A stretch of 64,000 nt of DNA. Source: Serratia symbiotica. Lineage in GTDB: Bacteria > Pseudomonadota > Gammaproteobacteria > Enterobacterales > Enterobacteriaceae. Of this stretch, positions 48,419-59,765 are shown piece by piece. The position numbers and the translations under genes are program-made. The first letter of the stretch is position 1. Every line of letters begins with the position of its first letter. Location: NCBI GenBank assembly GCA_900380265.1, contig LR025083.1:930001-994000 (forward strand). Reading direction: 5' to 3'. The notes below the pieces were generated by a model. That model saw only the letters and a list, made by a program, of their open reading frames with translations, searched no databases and had not been told where the DNA came from.

Positions 48419-49681
48419 TTTCTTCTCCTGTGCTATCAGTGCCATTATTGTATTGATAACAGTCTGATTGCATGTTTATAAATATGGATTAATGTAGACA
48501 CTTTAAAAGTGAGTGTATCGCAAAACAGCCGGCCAGATGCCAAATACCAGTACGGCAGAAAATGCTATGGTCACTTTATTAGCGTCACTTTTTAGAAAAA
48601 CCTTGCTAAGGAGCACTGCCTGAGTGATTTCTCTCCTGCATCTGAGGTGAGGAAATTAAGCATCTATTCTCTGGTATGGAGCTGGGCCATTGGCTGTCTC
48701 TGCAACCTGTACATTGGTAATTATATCTTACCAGCGATAATGATCAGCTTTTTAGTTAAGGGTTCCTAAATGCGAAGTTGGTCATGAATGTTAGTAATAC
48801 CCGGCATGTTATTGCTTGACTAACAAATTTTCGTTTTAATGTCAGGGTGTTATAGGGGTCTTAGCATACGCAAAGTGGTGACTAAGATTTTTCTGTGGAA
48901 ACTAGTGTGTCTGTACGCCGAATACTATTAAAGCGCCTGTCGCTAAGACTAAAGGCTTCAACTAATATGACTTGCATTCGTGCTTACCAGTGGTTCAGGC
49001 ACTTGTAATTGATAGAGTAACTGATGCTGATGCTGATGCAGATGCCACAATTCTATCTGATCATAAAGCTTGGTAAGTCGGAGGCAATTAATAATTGCAG
49101 TGCGTCATTGGAGGGGGGAAGAATCAATTTCTTGCTAAATTGTCTATGGACCGTTGATTAGTGGTGTATTGCTGGGCTGAAAGGTGCCATTATATCTTCT
49201 GATCAGTACTTTGTTTCTTATTCTTCACCAAGAGAAGCATATTTATAATGTTTTGTAGCATTTCTTAGCTATTACAGGCTGTACCTTAGTGTGCTATTTC
49301 ACCGTATTTACTTTATCTCAGGCTCATGTCTGTGATCGCTGCTAGTGGTTATTGGAATGTAAACCAAACCACGGGCGTGCGGTTTTGTCATCTCAATTAG
49401 TGATTCGTCTAGATACGGACGCCTTGTTCTTTCGAACCGTATCCAAAACCTGTACCTCATTGTCGGGAGGTAGACATAGAGCCAGATTAAATACTCTCTC
49501 CCGCGCCTTTTAGATTTTTGCACCTTCAACTCTAAACGATTTAATCATCTAACAGAGCTGGTAGGCGGATGGTAATAATTTCTACTGAGTGATGAACCTA
49601 TTTATATTAGATCCATGACACTAGTTCATGAGTGGGTATTTGTTAAAATCTGCCTCATTGTAAATGAGCAGAAAGGTAAGT
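48419..49681. other. Gene-free stretch between nfo and lysP
   Basis: In E. coli yeiH and yeiE lie here. Neither could be read. A minus-strand frame at 49308-49529 is not recognisable. A short tandem of the six-base unit GATGCT (about three copies) occurs near 49022-49041. Confidence 0.5.
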
Positions 49682-51160
49682 ATGGGCCAGCAAGATATAA
49701 AAAAAATGGGACAGCCAGGTCCTAGATTACGCCGCGCTCTAAAAGCCCGGCATTTAACGATGATTGCTATTGGTGGCTCTATCGGCACTGGCTTGTTTGT
49801 TGCCTCAGGAGTTACTGTTTCTCAGGCTGGACCTGGTGGGGCCATGTTATCTTATGCCTTGATTGGCTTGATGGTGTACTTTCTAATGACCAGTCTTGGC
49901 GAACTGGCTGCATTTATGCCGCTTCCCGGTTCATTCGCCACATATGGAGCTAAATATGTTGAAGAAGGCTTTGGGTTTGCGTTAGGTTGGAACTATTGGT
50001 ATAATTGGGCTGTGACCATTGCTGTTGATTTGGTGGCATCGCAGTTAGTAATGACCTATTGGTTTCCCGCTACTCCAGGTTGGATCTGGAGTGCTCTTTT
50101 CCTAGCACTGATGTTCCTGCTTAACTACATATCGGTTAAAGGTTTTGGCGAGGCCGAATACTGGTTCTCACTGATCAAAGTGACTACAGTTATCATCTTT
50201 ATCGCTATAGGAATACTAATGATCTTTGGTGTTCTAAAAGGCGGAGAACATAGCGGATTACAAAACTGGACGCTAGGTGAGGCCCCCTTTTCTGGTGGCT
50301 TTCCAGCGATGATAGGTGTGGCAATGATTGTCGGCTTCTCTTTTCAGGGTACTGAATTGATCGGTATCGCCGCTGGCGAATCGGAGAATCCAAGTAAAAA
50401 CATCCCCCGTGCGGTTCGCCAGGTGTTCTGGCGTATTCTGTTGTTCTATATTTTTGCTGTTTTAATCATTAGCTTAATTATTCCTTATGCCGATCCAAGT
50501 CTTCTTCGCAACGATGTAAAAAATATCAGCATCAGCCCTTTTACCCTAGTATTCCAGCATGCAGGCCTACTTTCAGCGGCAGCAGTGATGAATGCAGTGA
50601 TCTTGACTGCGGTTCTCTCTGCCGGGAATTCTGGTATGTACGCCTCAACCCGCATGCTATTCATCTTGGCCGTGGAAGGTAAGGCACCACGGATTTTCTC
50701 TAAATTGTCTCAGGGTGGCGTGCCACGTAATGCTCTCTACGCTACCACAGTGGTAGCCGGATTGTGTTTTCTCAGCTCCATGTTCACTAATCAGTTAGTG
50801 TATTTATGGTTACTCAATACTTCGGGTATGACTGGCTTTATTGCTTGGCTTGGCATTGCTATTAGCCATTATCGGTTTCGTAGGGGTTATATGCTGCAAG
50901 GGCGTGATCTCGACGAGCTACCTTATTCTTCCGCTTTTTTCCCGCTAGGCCCAATTTTTGCCTTTATGCTGTGCCTAATTATCACATTGGGACAAAATTA
51001 TCAGGCCTTTCTAAAAGATAACATAGACTGGAGTGAAGTGACTGCAACGTATATTGGCATCCCCCTATTCCTTATTATCTGGTTTGGCTATAAGCTGATG
51101 CATGGCACTCGTTTCGTCAAATACCGTGAAATGATCTTCCCGAAAATGGATGTTAAATAG
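49682..51160 (+). CDS. lysP: Lysine-specific permease
   Basis: Proton-driven lysine importer of the APC superfamily; in E. coli it also senses lysine for CadC. From the second in-frame ATG at 49682, which follows AAGG by a good distance, it is 492 residues (E. coli 489). The ATG at 49664 would add six unneeded residues. The N-terminal LRRALKARHLTMIAIGGSIG enters helix 1 with the substrate-binding GSIGTGLF motif. Twelve membrane helices follow. Conserved FSFQGTELIGIAAGES (helix 6) and NSGMYASTRML are intact. High identity throughout suggests that imported lysine is still important to the cell. Confidence 0.97.
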   Translation: MGQQDIKKMGQPGPRLRRALKARHLTMIAIGGSIGTGLFVASGVTVSQAGPGGAMLSYALIGLMVYFLMTSLGELAAFMPLPGSFATYGAKYVEEGFGFALGWNYWYNWAVTIAVDLVASQLVMTYWFPATPGWIWSALFLALMFLLNYISVKGFGEAEYWFSLIKVTTVIIFIAIGILMIFGVLKGGEHSGLQNWTLGEAPFSGGFPAMIGVAMIVGFSFQGTELIGIAAGESENPSKNIPRAVRQVFWRILLFYIFAVLIISLIIPYADPSLLRNDVKNISISPFTLVFQHAGLLSAAAVMNAVILTAVLSAGNSGMYASTRMLFILAVEGKAPRIFSKLSQGGVPRNALYATTVVAGLCFLSSMFTNQLVYLWLLNTSGMTGFIAWLGIAISHYRFRRGYMLQGRDLDELPYSSAFFPLGPIFAFMLCLIITLGQNYQAFLKDNIDWSEVTATYIGIPLFLIIWFGYKLMHGTRFVKYREMIFPKMDVK

Positions 51161-51852
51161 AAAGATCGTGCAAGCCCTTCGCAATGTAGTTCGGAAAGAA
51201 ATAGTGATGCTGTTGTATGAGACCTCAAGCTAGTAAGTGAGCTGCCTATTTTAGTTTATCAATAAGGCCTCGTACCAGAGGACTTGACACTGGCTAAGCG
51301 TGAGTACGTAAGCAAGTTACTTGTCCACTATAGATCATAAATGGTTGTCCTGTTATTTATCATGAACTGACGGTTGTGGCGGCCATTTCCATCCACCAGC
51401 GGATGTCCTGTTCTCGCCAATATAATTCGTATAGAAAGAAATATTTTCCGCTTGTAAATCTGGGCATTTTGGGGCAGAATTTATTCTGCCATAAGTAGGC
51501 ATCGCTTATGGCTAGTCAGTTATTTGTCCTTTTATTTTACAAATAGTTATTACTATACAACAATAACACTAGACCTCTATTCTAGATAGACAAATAGTTA
51601 TTTGTTCCCTACAAATACATTTTGTACTGATCTCTCATGGAGATACGAACAATACGCAATTCTTCACTTTAGCAATAGTGCTAACCAGTGTCGCTGGTCA
51701 AGCATCGGTTATGACGCAGTCCAGGCGCTTTAGATGTGCTATCTAAACGTCTCCTTTTAGTTTGTGAAAAAGGGCGCTTATAGCAAGTTCCCTATAACAT
51801 TAGGTCTTGATGTGTCCAATCCCGTAATCAGAAGGTGAACGTGCGCTTTTTA
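51161..51852. other. Gap between lysP and plaP
   Basis: Apart from the Fic-like fragment I see nothing assignable. The stretch contains a probable rearrangement joint and the plaP upstream region. Confidence 0.5.
51370..51405 (-). pseudogene. Fossil of a Fic-domain protein (motif only)
   Basis: On the minus strand one frame reads HPLVDGNGRHNR, close to the Fic active-site motif HPF.(D/G)GNGR. It is preceded by RIILARTG, which resembles the helix before the motif in Fic proteins. The frame is closed on both sides, so only a fragment survives. It lies in the 690-base gap between lysP and plaP, two loci not adjacent in E. coli. A chance match cannot be excluded. Confidence 0.35.
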
Positions 51853-53220
51853 ATGTCTAATAACCTGATTCAGGCTGTTACCCCGGAACGTACTCAACTG
51901 CGTAAAACTCTAACTTTAATACCGGTTCTTATGATGGGGTTGGCTTATGTGCAACCAATGACCATCTTCGATACCTTTGGTATCGTATCGTGTCTGACAG
52001 ACGGGCATGTTACGACCGCATATGTTTTCGCGTTGCTAGCGATTTTATGCACCGCTTTTAGCTACGGGAAACTGGTAAGAAAATTTCCTTCAGCCGGTTC
52101 AGCCTACACTTACGTACAGAAAACGATTGGCCCACATGTCGGGTTTATGGTGGGCTGGTCATCGTTGCTAGACTATTTGTTCATGCCGATGATAAGCATT
52201 TTGCTGGCTAAAATTTATTTAGAAACAATTTTCCCAGGCACGCCATCGTGGATTTTCGTGCCACTTTTAGTCGCTCTGATGACCTTTGTTAATCTGCGAG
52301 ACATTAAGCTAGTGGCGACCCTAAATGCTATTATTGTGATCGTACAGGTTGCGATCATAATCGCATTCATTTCCCTGGTTATTAATGGTGTTTGTCACGG
52401 TGAAGGCGGCGCTAAATTACTCAGTAGTCGGCCGTTTTGGTCGGAAAATGCTCATGTGTTGCCAATGATTACGGGCGCAACTATTCTGTGCTTTTCGTTC
52501 CTTGGGTTTGACGGTATTAGCTCCTTGTCAGAAGAAACTAAAGAGGCCGAGAGAGTAATCCCGCAAGCTATCTTTTTGACAGCGCTGATCGGCGGCTTAA
52601 TTTTTATCGTGGTTTCTTATTTTATTCAGTTGTACTTCCCTGATATTTCGCGCTTTAAAGATCCTTATTCCTCGCAGCCTGAAATCATGCTTTATGTAGC
52701 GGGTACATTCTTTCAATCGGTTATTCTTGTGATCTCCAGTGTGACTGTATTAGCGTCTGGCATGGCAGCACATGCTGGCGTATCGCGTCTAATGTACGTG
52801 ATGGGACGTGACGCCGTTTTTCCAACCCGCTTTTTTGGCTATGTGCATCCAAAATGGCGGACTCCAGCGTTTAATATCTTGTTCGTTGCTGCTATTTCAC
52901 TATCGGCGGGAACATTTGATTTAGCTACTGCTACTGCACTGATTAACTTCGGTGCACTAGTGGCTTTTACTTTCGTCAACCTCTCGGTAATTGTGCAATT
53001 TTATATCCGTAACAAGCTAAATCGCACGCTAAAGGATACCTTCCATTACCTTATCTTACCACTGATGGGAACGCTGACTGTGGGAACGCTTTGGCTTAAT
53101 CTAGAGGCCACCTCAATGAGGCTTGGGTTATATTGGGCTGCGGTAGGACTTATCTACTTGGCTATTGTAACTCGCGGTTTCTGTCTGTCATTACCAGCAG
53201 AAAACGAAGAAATTGCATAA
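51853..53220 (+). CDS. plaP: Putrescine importer
   Basis: Low-affinity putrescine/proton symporter of the APC superfamily (E. coli YeeF/PlaP, 452 residues). From the ATG at 51853 it is 455 residues, starting [13 protein letters not shown] at 51841 has a better-spaced AAGG site and would add four residues, so the start is not certain. Twelve membrane helices are visible, with [19 protein letters not shown] in helix 1, [13 protein letters not shown] in helix 3 and [12 protein letters not shown] after helix 6. Conserved [10 protein letters not shown] and [19 protein letters not shown] follow. The neighbour sbcB is the E. coli neighbour too. It converges with sbcB, with 35 bases between stops. 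Confidence 0.94.
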   Translation: MSNNLIQAVTPERTQLRKTLTLIPVLMMGLAYVQPMTIFDTFGIVSCLTDGHVTTAYVFALLAILCTAFSYGKLVRKFPSAGSAYTYVQKTIGPHVGFMVGWSSLLDYLFMPMISILLAKIYLETIFPGTPSWIFVPLLVALMTFVNLRDIKLVATLNAIIVIVQVAIIIAFISLVINGVCHGEGGAKLLSSRPFWSENAHVLPMITGATILCFSFLGFDGISSLSEETKEAERVIPQAIFLTALIGGLIFIVVSYFIQLYFPDISRFKDPYSSQPEIMLYVAGTFFQSVILVISSVTVLASGMAAHAGVSRLMYVMGRDAVFPTRFFGYVHPKWRTPAFNILFVAAISLSAGTFDLATATALINFGALVAFTFVNLSVIVQFYIRNKLNRTLKDTFHYLILPLMGTLTVGTLWLNLEATSMRLGLYWAAVGLIYLAIVTRGFCLSLPAENEEIA

Positions 53221-53255
53221 TGAATGCAAGAGGATTTGCTACAAGGCTAAACGCG

Positions 53256-54713
53256 TCATAAAAATAAAAGGTGTGTTTCCGCTGCTTTACTCGCCAATTC
53301 GTGAGCGTAGTCAAACAGTGGATTTAGCAGCGCAGTTTTCTTGTTATCACCCTCGTAGTGGTTATAAAGTTTTCCAAGTTTTAGTAGATATTTTTTCACT
53401 CGTTCCTCGCTCAGTACTGATTGACGGTACGCTAGCCAGCATTTCCGTTCAGTATTATCTAGAGTATTGGGGTAGTTCCGTGCGCGGAAGCGGAAAAGCA
53501 GCTCTTTTATCCGTTTGTCAGTGAACACTAGATCCAGCGTCGCCAGATTCTGCGGTTTAGTTTGTTGGATTATCTTTATCGCGGCTTTATCAGATTGACT
53601 GAAAAAGCCATCGTAAAGCCGAGCATCAACATCGTTGGAATATTTGAAAGGTTCGATTTCAGCAAATAGAGCTACTATTTTTTCCCGAAGCTGTGGATTT
53701 TTGCGAAGGAGGTGCAGGTTTTTCAGGCAAACTAGACGGTTAATACCTAATCGTTCCGCGTTCTCGGGTAAAAGCGTGTTTGCTGGTACTAGCACAGGGC
53801 ATTTGTTAATGTGTACTATCTGGAGCGGTATCGGAAGCTGGTCAAGCGTTAGAGCGTCACGGCGAGTATATAGCCGTTTTCGCAACTGGTAGGCGTTTAG
53901 TGTTAGTAGTGGTGTCAGATCACCAGCCAGATCGCACATAATCACTAAGTTTTTATTGAGCGGGTGCCAGGCCAGCGGTACAACCCAACTGGTATTGCTA
54001 CGCGCAGCGCCAAAGAGGCTGGAAACGTGCACCAATGGCGTCCCTTGAGGGATATTTATAAGGTTATTTAGTTTTTTTTTCTTACGGAATTGCAGCAAAA
54101 GATCAAACAAGCGCGGCTGTGCTTCCTTTACCTGCGTGGCGAGAGCGAGGGTGGCGTAAACATCCGACATGGCATCATGAGCATGAGCATGTTCAATCTC
54201 ATTAGCCCGGGTGAGATGCTCTAGACGGAAGCTGGGTGACCCAGCTTCATTTTTCGGCCACACGATGCCGTCTGGGGCTAGTGCATAAAAAGCGCGCATC
54301 ACGTTCAGCAAATCCCACCGGGAGTTGCCGTTTTTCCAACTGTAGGTATAAGGATCGTAGAAGTTGCGGTAGAAAATATTACGACTAACTTCGTCATCGA
54401 AACGAATATTGTTGTATCCTAGAATGCAAGTGCCAGGCATGCTAAAAGCTTGGTGAATTTTCCTGGCGAAATCCGCCTCATTAATGCCTTTAGCGCGTGC
54501 TAGCTGTGGCGTTATGCCAGTTATCATTACTGCTTCAGGATCTGGCAGGTAGTCATCAGCTGGAGCGCAGTAAATCACTAGTGGTTCTTCGATAATACGA
54601 AAATTCATATCGGTACGCACGCCAGCAAATTGTGCAGGACGATCCATAGATGGGCTTGTGCCGAATGTTTCGTAATCATGAAAGTAAAATGTAGGTGGTG
54701 CTTGTCTGATCAA
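53256..54713 (-). CDS. sbcB: Exodeoxyribonuclease I
   Basis: Degrades single-stranded DNA 3' to 5'; it takes part in mismatch repair and in trimming recombination ends. It has 485 residues, against 475 in E. coli, with a longer, divergent C-terminal tail. The DEDDh nuclease domain occupies about 1-200. FHDYETFG (Asp13, Glu15) forms Exo I, RFDDEVSRNIFYRNFYDPY follows, and HAHDAMSDVYAT carries the final His and Asp. The SH3-like and helical domains follow with PLVHVSSLFGA, VPLAWHP and the VHINKCPVL motif. It starts with MIRQAPPTFYFHDYE. Convergent with plaP, as in enterobacteria. Confidence 0.97.
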   Translation of the reverse strand: MIRQAPPTFYFHDYETFGTSPSMDRPAQFAGVRTDMNFRIIEEPLVIYCAPADDYLPDPEAVMITGITPQLARAKGINEADFARKIHQAFSMPGTCILGYNNIRFDDEVSRNIFYRNFYDPYTYSWKNGNSRWDLLNVMRAFYALAPDGIVWPKNEAGSPSFRLEHLTRANEIEHAHAHDAMSDVYATLALATQVKEAQPRLFDLLLQFRKKKKLNNLINIPQGTPLVHVSSLFGAARSNTSWVVPLAWHPLNKNLVIMCDLAGDLTPLLTLNAYQLRKRLYTRRDALTLDQLPIPLQIVHINKCPVLVPANTLLPENAERLGINRLVCLKNLHLLRKNPQLREKIVALFAEIEPFKYSNDVDARLYDGFFSQSDKAAIKIIQQTKPQNLATLDLVFTDKRIKELLFRFRARNYPNTLDNTERKCWLAYRQSVLSEERVKKYLLKLGKLYNHYEGDNKKTALLNPLFDYAHELASKAAETHLLFL

Positions 54714-57700
54714 AATCGCATCGCTTCATTAATGGAGAAGAATTACTATTGTAATAGTGTGAGGACTGATGACAAGCGCTGGTTGAAGTATTCAATGTGG
54801 CGATAGTGAATTAGGCAGCTGTCAAGAATTAGCTGGCCACCTCTCCAGTTTCATTAATGTCGTAGTACTCATTGTATTAGATAGATGATACATCAACAGG
54901 GTTTCACTTAACTTTTAGTTTATAATCTTGCTGGAATAGCATTCCGCTTATTTTAATTGTATCAACATGATACAAACAGAACACGAGGCTGGAAACAAAA
55001 ATCACTCCCTACCTCACTGAGGGGTAAACGTTTTATCTTGATATGGTTCAGCGGAAGAATGGGATTCAATGAGCATGTTGCTCTATCAGAACAGTTAACC
55101 TGCAGGAGATTTTCGCGTGGTAGCATGTAAGCCCCGCGACCTTGATCGCCACTGCTATATCAGTGCTGATGTTCACAAAATCAGCATCTTGCAAATATTG
55201 TTTTAGAATAGCATAAGAATGTGATATTCTGAATTGTGATCGTCACTTCATTTTAAGTAGATAATATGGGTGTGAATAAGCGCAAATTCTTCATATTCAA
55301 TGCGTTTATAATAGCCATTACGCCTTGTAAAATCAATAACCAATATTGTGATCTCAATAAACTCTTCGCTATTCGACTTGCTGTCCTACGACAGCGAGAG
55401 CGGAGAGGTCGATTGCATACAGGCTAGATGATACGGCAGCACTGTTGTATAGGTGGTAATCGTTTATATCGGAAACACCGTTCAATCCTTAAGTAAGGTT
55501 TAACCTTGCTTCAATTCTATTAGTAAGAAGCCAGCCAAGGCCAAGGCCAGGGAGGATTTTACCAATGATTTGACTTATTCTCGAGGGGAGAATATGGACA
55601 GATCCGCGAAGTAATTCTACTTAATACATTTCTGGGTATCGGTAATCATCATTCCAGATAGGTAAATTCACCTTCTTGTTTTAGTTCTATCTTTACATGA
55701 TTTTTCATGTTATCCACCCATAAATAAAATATTTGATAAGGCAAAGGGTGATATATCAAATCATATTAAGAGAGCGCCATATTATAGTTGTCCATGCTGA
55801 GGTTAATTAGACAAGAGCGTGATTTATAATTTTCAAAGTTAACTAAAAGTCTGCATGGAAGCAGTTAACCGTAATCGAAGTATATACTTTCTTTTCCTAA
55901 AGAAACCGAAACGATTTTGCTAATTTTTTGAAATGTTTGACTGATAAAGTAGTTAGTGTCAATTATCTAGTAGATAGATTCTACGGATTATAGTTACTAG
56001 TATATATATTTTAATGGTGTACGCATCTTGAACTTATGGAGTGATAATCAATGATATTAGCCGGTTGCCTAGGAAATTGGTTAATCGTAATAATCTCAAT
56101 GCGTATCAATTAATATAAAAGCCCTGACACCTGTCACTCGCTAATGGGAAGAAATTAGCTTCAAATTGATTCAATCTACGGTAAATGAAAATGGTTACCA
56201 TCCTGCGCATATCCTACAAAATTATATCGTTATTACCCAGATCAGCATGGCTGTAAATTTCGATACTCCAATAAGTTCGTCAGAGACAATCCAGCTCGCA
56301 CTTTCTTTGGGTAATTGTTATTATAGGTTAAGGCATGGCATGACGGTTTTAGGAAGCAACATCACCAGTCAAGTTTTGCTAGCCATAGCCTGCCAAAATA
56401 GTAATAACTACGAATACTTTTTTCAAAAGAGAGTTTTTAGATCTCGGATGAGATCGTTGATGAAAGTTATCACTAATTAGCTCGTGCTTTCTAGTTATAT
56501 TTTTCACTAAGCATAGGATTTTCTGATAAAATTAAATATTTTCGCTATTCAGTTCCATGATAAATAACTGCTCTTCTTTTTGCGTTTGAATGAGGGCCTT
56601 CATTTCCCTTCTGCTTCGCCGGCTATACACACTACTGGCAGGATAAAGATTCAAGATTGTGTCTGAATGTGCCAGGGATTTGTATCCTGGCTGCTAAATA
56701 GGCTGTGCAAAATAAATGTCTATGCTACTAAAGAAAGGATTTAATTGGTGATTAAAATAAAGAGAGTTGTTAACAATCTGGAATTTGTGAATATATTCCG
56801 ATATAAAAATAAATTTTCACCAGAATCAACGACAAGGCAGACGAAATGCCTGATAAATAACAGTATGTTCTTCTTGATAATCTCAGTTAATATGTCAATT
56901 TTAGTATGGATATGCACCATTGATGCAAGGCAGACATAATAGTTAAACCCCACTGTGGCTATGAAGAACAGTTTTATAATTAAATTAGCACAACTAATAA
57001 TTAATGAAAAGAATATCTGGGTTGTATAAGTAAATATAACTGATGGAAAATAAGGTGCTTTGCATTATTAAGATAGGAGCCAAGGCGATCTCATCAAAAA
57101 TGCTGTTTTGCTAAACAGCAACATGTTACTGTTGTTCATGCTTGCAATACCATTTAAGAGTGTTCCACTAACAGTCATTTTGTGAAGTGATGTGGCATTG
57201 GAGAGTGGAGCTTTATTAATAACAAGATAGTCGGTAATTTAGGTATCAGGCTATCATCACTCAGCGTATAGTGATGCACTTAATTTGTCATCAGAGTTTC
57301 GAGGTTTTAAGATAGAGGGAGGTCCATATTACGTGACGTAATTAAGAAAAAAGAGAGTTAAACGGATATTGGTTAGGTAAGGTGAAGGTCAGAGTGTTGA
57401 CACTGTATCCCTAACTATAAGCCGACATCAGGAATTTCTTCTAGAAAAGCCGCCTGCCGACTACTAGATAAGGCATTCCGTTAGAAAAATTCGCTTTAGA
57501 CCTCTTTATCGAAAGAATGAATCCTATATTCACGTCACAGATGCGGTTAAGCAACACGTAACAAAGTTAGAGATTCAAGTTTTAGATATATTGTACCCAT
57601 GGTTTATCTAGGTTGTGTCATTGTAACAATTCATTACGGTGATCGCTTGATGGATAAGCAATGTATGTCTAGTTTTAGGCATTAATACTGGAGGCTAGAA

Positions 57701-58700
57701 AGAACTTATGGGTATGTGGCCACCTGGAAATAAACGGTTAAAGCTTTCCCTTATTGCGTTAGCGGCGGTTTAAAAACCGCATTTTCATAACAATACATTG
57801 CCTGCGTGGCAGCATGTAAGAATTTCTAAAATTCCATACGCTTTTTATCATCATATCTATATTAAGAGATTTATTATGTATAGGGTGCGCAAAACAAGAA
57901 AATTCCTGTCGTTGACGAATGACACAGCTGCATCACCATTAGGCTGAAAGTATCTTAGGGTTAAAACAGAAGAATATAAACTGATGATAGCAGTAGATAC
58001 ATTTGGATATTTGTGGCACCCAATATCTGCAAATTAGTAATTTGTTAACCGGTTAGCTTGGGAAGTTAATACGCTCTTCGGCTATCCGAGGAATATCTTG
58101 CGATCCATCAGAGACACGCAAGTTATTGAGTCGCTTAACATGCTTTGTCGGTGCCCTAATCAAAGTAACAGGCGTGTTCGAGTTAAAATGAGATAGGTAA
58201 GCTATTGATATTAGTTGCAAAATAACGCATTTTAAATAAAAGATTTTAATCTAGAACTACCGGATAGATATGAGTTATTTTATTATCTAGTTTGACGATT
58301 ATCTGAAAATCACTCTTAATATGGTAGCAGTGCCACAGAACTAAGACGGGGCCTATTTACGTAGTAGTATTACTTCTTTTCCAGGGCTAGCCCATGTGAA
58401 TACGCTTACCGAGTATTTTTACTCCCCCACCTACTTTATGTGTGGTACGTAACCGCATTAGCGATTATCTGATATTACGGATACAGATTTCTACCTGTGG
58501 CTAAATATATTTATTTATTGTTAATAAACTATTTCTTTTCTAATATATGACCTAGTGTGGGTGTATCTAAAATATTTATATATAGGATATTGATGTAAAT
58601 TTTGCCTGTCAATCTTCGTGTTATGTACTAGGTTCGACAAAGGTGGAGGTCTAAAAAGGCAGCGACGTCTTTCCACAAAAGAAAGCTAATGGAAACGGAC
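54714..58700. other. Gene-free stretch, about 4 kb
   Basis: Nothing intact. On the right side pqiC and pqiB would be expected from E. coli order, but I could read neither. Frames at 56166-56480 (plus) and 56741-56953 (minus) are AT-rich and show no family feature. A rearrangement joint between the sbcB and fabA loci must lie here. Confidence 0.55.
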
Positions 58701-58730
58701 ATGAAGAGGCAGAAATGCTATATCCTTTAA
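58701..58730 (+). pseudogene. rmf: Possible rmf (ribosome modulation factor) start fragment
   Basis: The plus strand reads MKRQK from the ATG at 58701, the exact first five residues of Rmf, and then diverges and stops after nine codons. rmf is the expected neighbour upstream of convergent fabA. The match is too short to be more than suggestive. Confidence 0.35.
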
Positions 58731-59178
58731 AGGTATATTACAGAACTTATTAGATATCTTTTTAGGATATCTAGAGAAGAAATCACTACCAAGCATTAGT
58801 GTATTCTGTCTCTTAATAGCTAGACACAGTGGCAAGAAATTATGTCCGACAATACTATATTTCCTAGAAATTTTTTGTTAAGAATAGGTGAAGCATCATC
58901 GATTTTCTTTGCTGAAGTACCAGAGGCAACTCTTTCGTCTTAAAATCGGGAGAATATAGCTTTAAAAGCACTGCTGTTATATAATGATATTTATGAAAAT
59001 GTGGGTCACCAGCAGGTGATTTAGGTAAGAGCCATATTTCCTTTTCTCTGGAAAGAGTTCTTTAGTATCACTATGCCTACTTTTACTCACTCTCATGCAG
59101 CCAAAGCGCAGCCAGTAAGAACAGATTGGTAATAACACTATAGGGAAACGGCGGCAGATAGAGCCGCCATCACTGCGG
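58731..59178. other. Non-coding stretch before fabA
   Basis: No gene is visible. The segment from about 59130 has CGGCGG and GCCGCC words that could form a terminator hairpin for fabA on the minus strand. Confidence 0.4.
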
Positions 59179-59697
59179 TCAGAACACAGTAGTGTCCTTG
59201 AAAAGCCCTACTTTTAGGTCGCTAGCAGTATAAATAATCTGCCCATCCACCAGGACTTCACCATCAGCGACGCCCATAATAAGCTTATGGGTAATCACGC
59301 GTTTAATCTTAATACGATAAGTTACCTTTTTTGCTGTTGGTAAGATCTGACCTGCGAACTTCACTTCACCTACACCGAGCGCACGCCCTTTCCCTTCAGC
59401 ACCAAGCCATCCAAGATAAAAGCCAACCAGCTGCCACATTGCGTCAAGACCCAAACAGCCCGGCATGACAGGATCATCAATGAAATGGCAATCAAAAAAC
59501 CATAATTTTGGATTGATATCTAGCTCCGCCTCTATATATCCTTTGTTGTGGCTGCTACCGTCTCCAGTCATTTTAACCACACGGTCAATCATCAACATAT
59601 TGCCTGCTGGTAATGGTGGGCCACCTATTCCAAACAGTTCGCCACGTCCAGATGCTTCGAGGTCTTTTTTCGTATATGAGTTGCGTTTATCTAACAT
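59179..59697 (-). CDS. fabA: 3-hydroxydecanoyl-ACP dehydratase/isomerase
   Basis: Dehydrates 3-hydroxydecanoyl-ACP and isomerises the product to the cis-3 isomer, the branch point to unsaturated fatty acids; FabB extends it. It has 172 residues, the family length. The hot-dog fold includes the catalytic His71 in [11 protein letters not shown] and Asp85 in [20 protein letters not shown] and the C-terminal ASDLKVGLF are conserved. The ATG start gives [13 protein letters not shown]. It follows lonH by 68 bases on the same strand, as in E. coli. With fabB also intact, the unsaturated-lipid pathway is preserved. Confidence 0.98.
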   Translation of the reverse strand: MLDKRNSYTKKDLEASGRGELFGIGGPPLPAGNMLMIDRVVKMTGDGSSHNKGYIEAELDINPKLWFFDCHFIDDPVMPGCLGLDAMWQLVGFYLGWLGAEGKGRALGVGEVKFAGQILPTAKKVTYRIKIKRVITHKLIMGVADGEVLVDGQIIYTASDLKVGLFKDTTVF

Positions 59698-59765
59698 ATT
59701 TTAAAATAAGCCTATTTGTAATAAAGGGCTAGTTTAGCGAGCCTATGTAGGCTGAACAAGTATAA

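Noticed and set aside
59742-59755. AGCCTA..TAGGCT palindrome upstream of fabA as a FabR site
   Set aside because: It is palindromic but does not match the AGCGTACA..TGTACGCT pattern well enough, in contrast to the site before fabB.
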